DNA of 64,000 nt, from contig BDSI01000184.1 of the NCBI GenBank assembly GCA_003117195.1, forward strand, positions 53,003-117,002, read 5' to 3'. Shown piece after piece: positions 58,636 to 64,000 of the stretch. Origin of the DNA: Eudorina sp. 2006-703-Eu-15 (Eukaryota; Chlorophyta; Chlorophyceae; Chlamydomonadales; Volvocaceae). Position 1 is the stretch's first letter, and each line of letters begins with the position of its first letter. A model generated the notes under the pieces. It was not told where the DNA came from. It was given only the letters and a program-made list of their open reading frames with translations, and ran no database searches. The position numbers and the translations under genes were made by a program.

Positions 58636-58651
58636 GGTGTTTTTCAACACC
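58636..58651 (+). terminator. histone 3' stem-loop of the H4 variant
   Basis: GGTGTT-TTTC-AACACC, 45 bp after the stop, identical in stem to those of the canonical genes. Confidence 0.9.
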
Positions 58652-59062
58652 ACCGACTTGAAGGACATCTCGAAGCACGGACCCATGGACCCGACGGCTG
58701 ACAATGCCATGTGACATTAAAAAAAATGTCAACAGAGTGATAAATGTGATGCTACTTCAGGTTTTGCATTCTAGGCTAGCTGCACTTTCTAAATCCATGC
58801 CTCATACTTTACATAGCGGATTGCGCATTATTGCATTGTCATAATTATAACGCAACGCGTTTGCCGTTACATGTTTACCACTACATATTTAATCATTGGG
58901 TGCAGTCGGCTTGAGCCAGTACCACTAGTTGCGTGAGCCCAGCGGCTAACTCACAGAAAAGCAATTATAATGGCGAAGTAGTCCTATGGAATAGTTGCTT
59001 TCAAGGCCTCCAACGTCTATAGGTTTCAGGAAGTTCCCTTCGCCGTCGCCGACGCCACCATA
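58652..59062. other. AT-rich intergenic
   Basis: About 400 bp of AT-rich sequence between the H4 variant and the OPR-like gene. It presumably holds the promoter of the latter. No gene seen. Confidence 0.45.
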
Positions 59063-62000
59063 ATGCAGCTCCACGCGGCACAGCCGACCCTTAGGGCCAG
59101 GTGCCGACCTTCTATCATGTTTTATCCTAGCTGCATAATTGTGCCGACGTTAGATGTCCCTTTGCACGTTGGCAGGCCGGCTCGCTGCTGCGGCAGTGTC
59201 GTCGTCGCGCCCCCGGTTGCACCCCCGAATTGGTCATTCACGCCACCGGCCCGGAACGTGGTCGCGAGGTCTTCAAAGGCGACGTCTCTTGGCTGGGATG
59301 TAAGTTGCCCGCAGATGGGAGTGACAGCCGCTTCCGTCGCCCCCTGCAAAGTCAAAACACAGCTCTGCAGCGAGTATTATCCCCTTCTTTCCACACATAT
59401 TCACACTTACTGATTGCATGCAACCTATGAGCACACAACCTATGAGCACACACACACACAGACAGCGGCTCAGTTCTCTTTAACACACAGACAGACACCA
59501 GCTGTCCTCCCTGTTGGGTGGCCTCAGGACCTGGCCAACGCCCTGCCGCGCGCCAACCCGGAGAAGCGGGTCCTGCAGGTGGGCAGCTCCGGGGGCTGTG
59601 GGGAGGGAGGTAGGGGGACGGCTGGGGCCTGGCCTGGGCCGTGGGGATTGAGATGAGGTCCAGGGAGGTGTGGTCCAGGCTCGGGGCGTCCCCAAACCCG
59701 CCTCGTCTGCGGCCAGGGCCGGGCGGGGGCCGGGCGGCGGGGAGCACAGCATGGAGCCTCGGGCAGGGCCAGGGACCCAGGGGTCGGTCCGGGCCCCGGC
59801 CCGCGTCACAGATGTGTGGACTGCAACTGCCGGAGCGATGTACTGCAGCTGACGAGATGGGCCCCGGACCCGACCTAGGTCGCTTGCACTCCCCGTGCCC
59901 CCACCCTCCCCACCCGCATCAACCCGGTCCGCCCGCAGGACATCAACTTCTTCCAGCTGGTTCGGGAGTGCCCGGATTGGGAGTCGCTGCAGCGTATGGA
60001 GTCGGACCTGAGGGACAGGTGGGCGCGTGGGCGTGTCGGGGGGCCGAGGAGGGCGAGGGGGGAGGGGGAGCGAGGAGGCTTAAAAAGAAACAGCCAAGGG
60101 GGAGGGGGGCGAGGGGGGAGGGAGGCGAGGAGGCTTAAAAAGAAATAGCCCAGGGGGGAGGGGGGCGAGGGGGGAGGGAGGCGAGGAGGGCGAGGGGGGA
60201 GGGGGGCGAGGAGGCGACAAAAAGGGGGCGAGGAGGCGACGGGGAAGGGACAGGTTGGGGAGGGGCGTGGCGGCGGGACACCTGCTTGTGATGGAGGAGG
60301 AAGGCAGGGGGGACAGCGCTCTGAGCGTTACTGTACTAGGCGGTTGCAATGCTGTACCCGGCAGACACACATGTTTGGCAGTTGGTTGGTTGTGTAGTTG
60401 GTCGGTTGGTTGGTCGTGTAGTTGGTCGGGTCGTTGCCCGGCTCACGGCAATGGCCGGGCCCGGATGAGCTGGAGGTGGCGGGCGGCAGCGTGTACCGAA
60501 TGAGAGCTTGGAATGGAGCTTGGGGACGCCCCGGACCACCGCGGGGTCACCGCGGTGGGGGGGGGTCGTCGGGGTCTCGCGCGGCGGAAGAAAGGGGACC
60601 GGTATCACGCTGTACTGCACTGTACCGCACTGCCCGTATGCGCCGTACGGCACCGTGCTGCCCTCGTTCCGTGTTGGGGGCCAACATTCCCCTCTCCCCC
60701 CTTGGCGGACCTGCGGTCGGTGTCCCCCTCACCCCGCCCAGGTACGACCGTCAGCCCTCCCTGGCGATGGCCGTACTGCTGCGCGCCAGTGAGGTGGTGG
60801 ACGTGGAGAGCGCCAGCGAGGCGGAGCGAAAGGCGGTGGCCAAGCTGCTCAACAGCAGCATAGCACCCACCATCATCAGCAAGGGCGTCTACAGGTGCGG
60901 CCGGGAGGACGGCCGGGTGAATGGCCGGGTGGGTGGGCGGGTGGATGGGCGGGTGGGCTGACTGACTGGCTGGCTGGGTTGGAAGGAGAGTCTTGCACGC
61001 TTGTGGGCTGTTGGGTCCCAGTACAGTCTAGTTCAGTTCAGTTCAGATGTCAACCTCGCGTCGCACATCCATCCAGGTATTGCCAACCAGCCTCCCAGTC
61101 GATGTGCACTTGATCATTAGTCTTAATCAGAGTCGCTGATATCCCCATCCCCGCAACCGCCCCAGTACTGCGCCCCCGTCCTCCCCACCCAAACTTTGCC
61201 CGGCGCATGTCCACCCCCACGCATGTCCACCCCCACGCATGTCCACCCCCACACCCCCACTTTGCCCGGCGCATGTCCGCCCCCGTCCTCCCCACCCAAA
61301 CTTTGCCCGGCGCACTCCTGCCTTGCCTGCCGAATAACCCACTATTCGACCTCCCCCCCTTTCCCCCGCGCAGCTACAAGCCCACCTCGCTGCCGTCGCT
61401 GCTGGCGGCCCTGGCGGCGCTGCAGTACCGTAACGCCCGCCTCAATGCCGTACTGCTGAGGCTGCTGGAGAGCTCCGTGGACGCACTGATGCTGACCCCG
61501 CTGTGCAGCTCCCTCTGCTCGGCCGCCTCCCTGGAGTGGCGGATGGGACCGGAGCTGCTGGCCAAGGTGATGGAGCGGCTGGACTACACCATCAGGTTCT
61601 GTACGGCAGAGGACGTGGGCAACCTGGCGACGGCGCTGGCGCCGTACAACAAGTAGGGACCGGCGGCGGGGCGGCGCGTCCTTGTTGTGCATGGGGAGGA
61701 ATCGGAAGGGAAAGGGAGGGGAAGGGAAGGGGGGCCGTACAGCCAAAGGGAATACAGATTGAGGAGAGGGAAGGGGGGGAAGCGTACAGCCCATGGGAAA
61801 GCAAATAGAGTGGAGCGGAAGGGGAGCGAGGGGGAATCTCAAGACCTGCTAGCGGGCCAAGCCCCCGGAACCCCCTCCCCCACCTCTCCCCAGATCATCC
61901 CGGGGATCCCTCCCTGGACACCGAACCACAGCCCACTGACGCATCGTTGCTTACCCGCCTCTCTCCAGTCTCCCCATCACACCAATCTCACCGCGCCCGG

Positions 62001-63546
62001 CCCCGCTTCCCCCCTCCGCCGCGCAGGCTCCCCTCCTCCGCGGGCCTCTCCCTGCTGTCCCGCCTGGCCGCCCTGTCCCAGCCCTTCCTGGAGCAGCTGT
62101 CCGGGGAGCAGCTCGTGGATCTTCTGGCGCTGTTCGTGAAGCAGGTGAGGTGGGCGGATCGGAGGGAGGTGGGCTCCAGGGTGGGTTGGTGGGCACAATC
62201 TGCGCTGCGCTGCGCTGCGCTGCTCCCTAGAGATGCGGATTGGGGGGGGCGTGTTAAGGGGCGCAAACACAGTTTTAGAGGGAGGTGCCCTGCTGAGGGC
62301 CCCCGGCAGCAGTTGTTGAGGGCAGTCATCGGAGTTTGTTGGGTGTCTTCGGTGTACGGAACGGAAGGGGGGATCACGGGGCGGTTGCTGTGTGGCTTGG
62401 CGTTGCATCGCCTCCGCCGGAGCGCTGTCCGTCCAGGGAGGGGAGGGGAGGGGCAGGCGCAGGAGGGGGGGCCAGTCAACAACACAACCGGGCCTCCTCC
62501 CCCTCCCCCGGGGTCCCCGGGTCCCTTGCCCGAAGGAGGCATGAGGCCGCCCCTCGCCCTTCCCTCCCCTCCCCCTCGCCCTCCCCTCCCCCTCGCCCTC
62601 CCCTCCCCCTCGCCCTCCCCCTCGCCCTCCCCTCCCCCTCGCCCTCCCCTCCCCCCTCGCCCTCCCCCCCCCTCGCCCTCCCCTCCCCCTCGCCCTCCCC
62701 TCCCCCTCCCCCTCCCCCTGCCCTTCGCCCTCCCCTCCCCTCCCCCGGGTGCCGCGATGGGCCACCCAGTGCCGTCTGCGTGTCTGGGGCAGGGTGTGCA
62801 CGATGTACGGCAGTCTTCCCCTTCGCCCCCCCTCCACACACACACGCCATCCGGCCCCGCAACCCGCCCCCACTCCCCGGCCCCCCGCTACCCCCGCCGC
62901 AGGACTTCCCCCTGACCAACACGTGGGTGTCGTCCTTCCAGTCGGCCCTGCTGGCGGGGCTGCCGCTGCTGACCCGCCCCAGGTCGTACACCACCTTGCT
63001 GTTCAGCCTCGCGAAGGGTGGGTAGCGGTGAGGCGGGGCAGGGCCTCCTCGTTCTGCGCCGGACCTATGTTCTGGCAGCACCACAGGATGATTATGTCTA
63101 CCAACCCCGTAGAATGCCCTCCCACCCCACGCACCCCACCCACCCCACCCCACCCGGCGGCCTCCCTGTCGATATGTCCACCCACTCTTATCTAGATGTC
63201 CACCCATTTATGGCTACTAGTGCCCTGCACCCCGCGGCCTCCCTCCCTGCCTCCCTTCCCCCCCGAAGGCGACCTGGCCATCTCCGAGGGCTTCCTGTCC
63301 GCCCTCCTGGAGCGTCTGGCCGCCCCCTCCTCCGCCCCCTCCTCCGCCCCCTCCTCCTCCAAGGGGGCCAGCGGCAGTAGGGGGCCCAGCGGCGGCCCCA
63401 GCAGTCTGCTCGCCCGCATGCGGCCCAGCGACCTGGCGGTGGTGGCGGCGGTGCTGTCCATCTACGGCTACACGCCGCCGGCCCCCTGGTGCGAGCAGTA
63501 CCTGGAGGCGCTGGAGCGCAGGGCGGGGGACATGGACGCCAAGCAG
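59063..63546 (+). CDS. OPR-like helical-repeat protein, organelle-targeted (incomplete at window edge)
   Basis: Eight exons chain in phase: 59063-59299, 59528-59578, 59939-60018, 60742-60894, 61374-61652, 62027-62144, 62903-63017 and 63269-63546, 437 codons so far with an open end. Exon 1 looks like an organelle transit peptide (MQLHAAQPTLRARCRPSIMF, rich in Arg, Ala, Pro, Ser). The rest is a series of paired amphipathic helices of about 38 residues (LPSLLAALAALQYRNARLNAVLL, GLSLLSRLAALSQPFLEQLSGEQLVDLL, DFPLTNTWVSSFQSALLAGL, DLAVVAAVLSIYGYTPPAPWCEQYLEAL). The last resembles the octatricopeptide repeat of chlorophyte organelle RNA-binding proteins, whose signature is a PPPEW-like turn. Such proteins stabilise or process chloroplast or mitochondrial RNAs. 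The specific target is unknown. The exon at 61374 ends AA|GTAGGG, where reading through would give a stop. Confidence 0.7.
60036..60250 (+). repeat. G/A-rich minisatellite in an OPR-gene intron
   Basis: Repeats of GAGGGGGGAGGGAGGCGAGG with two copies of GAGGCTTAAAAAGAAA. Purine-rich on the plus strand. Confidence 0.75.
61163..61319 (+). repeat. C-rich short repeats in an OPR-gene intron
   Basis: Interleaved copies of CGCATGTCCACCCCCA and of CCACCCAAACTTTGCCCGGCGCA, two to three of each, in tandem. Confidence 0.7.
62555..62740 (+). repeat. CCCTCG/CCCTCC minisatellite in an OPR-gene intron
   Basis: Pyrimidine-rich tandem repeats built on CTCGCCCTCCCCTCCCC over about 185 bp. They produce several false long ORFs on both strands. 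Confidence 0.8.
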
Positions 63547-64000
63547 GTGGGGGGGTTGGGGCTGGGGGGTGGATGGGTGGGGGGTGGGGGGCCACAGGGC
63601 CGGGTTGGTGGTCGTTTGCGGTTTCGCTGTCTGTATTGCCATAAGGGGTTTAGAGCTCTGAGGGGCTGGGGGTCGGTCACAGGTATTGATATTGGTGTGT
63701 GGTGTGTGGCCGTGTTCGCACATCGGCGCCGGGCGGGCGGGATTGATGGGGCCCGGGGGAGTCTAGGTAGGCCAGTGAGGCGGTGTGTGTGTGTGTGGGG
63801 GGGGGGTAGGAAGAGTCAAGAAGGCCCACGGGGACGCAGGGTGGGGTGCCGAGGGGCGGGGCGGGGCGGGGCGCCGGGCGGGATGGCCGTATGTTCCTGA
63901 GCGGCGCAGCGGGGTTGAAACCAAGCACCGCAACCGAACCGCAACCGTACCTGCCGCGCAACTGCAACCGCAACCGCAACCGTAACCGCAAACTGCGCAG
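63547..64000. other. intron sequence of the OPR-like gene to the window edge
   Basis: Starts at a GTGGGG donor. No exon was recognised, and the window ends in GCAACCGTAACCGCAAACTGCGCAG, a possible splice acceptor exactly at the edge. Confidence 0.45.

Noticed and set aside
61977..62873. Long minus-strand ORFs (about 290 aa) over the CCCTCG repeats
   Set aside because: They consist of Gly/Arg/Glu repeats produced by the simple-sequence tract and are antisense to OPR-gene exons.

Overview
The window is nuclear DNA of a volvocine/chlamydomonadalean green alga. The signs are GC-rich coding exons, many short GT-AG introns of all phases, TGTAA polyadenylation signals, divergently paired core-histone genes with the GGTGTT/AACACC 3' palindrome, an OPR-like organelle-RNA protein, and a tyrosine-recombinase retrotransposon of the Kangaroo/TOC/PAT type. 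Gene models below were built by eye from splice sites, phase continuity and protein-family matches; nothing was searched.

Layout. 1-2141: last exons of an unrecognised Pro/Gly/Tyr-rich protein. 3.1-12.8 kb: a histone quartet, H4(-), a dead H3 fragment(+), H2A(-) and H2B(+), whose shared H2A-H2B promoter is split by a 7.2-kb tyrosine-recombinase retroelement (4928-12112). The element has split direct repeats A1...B1A2...B2, an intact recombinase, a frameshifted gag-like ORF on the opposite strand, a 52-bp tandem array and no reverse transcriptase. 13.3-16.0 kb(-): nitrilase/omega-amidase. 16.3-18.5 kb(+): HSC20 co-chaperone. 20.0-22.3 kb(-): Qa-SNARE of the SYP4/Tlg2/syntaxin-16 class. 24.0-30.4 kb(-): 16-exon long-chain acyl-CoA synthetase. 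30.8-35.2 kb(+): unrecognised coiled-coil protein. 36.6-37.7 kb(-): ribosome-biogenesis factor NSA2, divergent from 38.5-49.2 kb(+): RRP44/DIS3, the exosome nuclease. 51.1-55.4 kb(+): U-box protein with a degenerate kinase domain. 55.9-58.7 kb: a second histone group, H2B(-)/H2A(+) and a strongly divergent H4 variant(+). 59.1 kb to the edge(+): OPR-like helical-repeat protein, incomplete.

How parts relate. The two H2A-H2B pairs share promoter sequence, so the second pair serves as an empty-site reference for the retroelement insertion. It shows a precise insertion without target-site duplication. NSA2 and RRP44 share a divergent promoter region and both act in pre-rRNA processing. Most other neighbours are ordinary housekeeping genes. 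The least ordinary items are the H4 variant, the retroelement inside a histone promoter, the U-box pseudokinase, and the RRP44 whose PIN domain has lost acidic residues while its exonuclease centre is kept.
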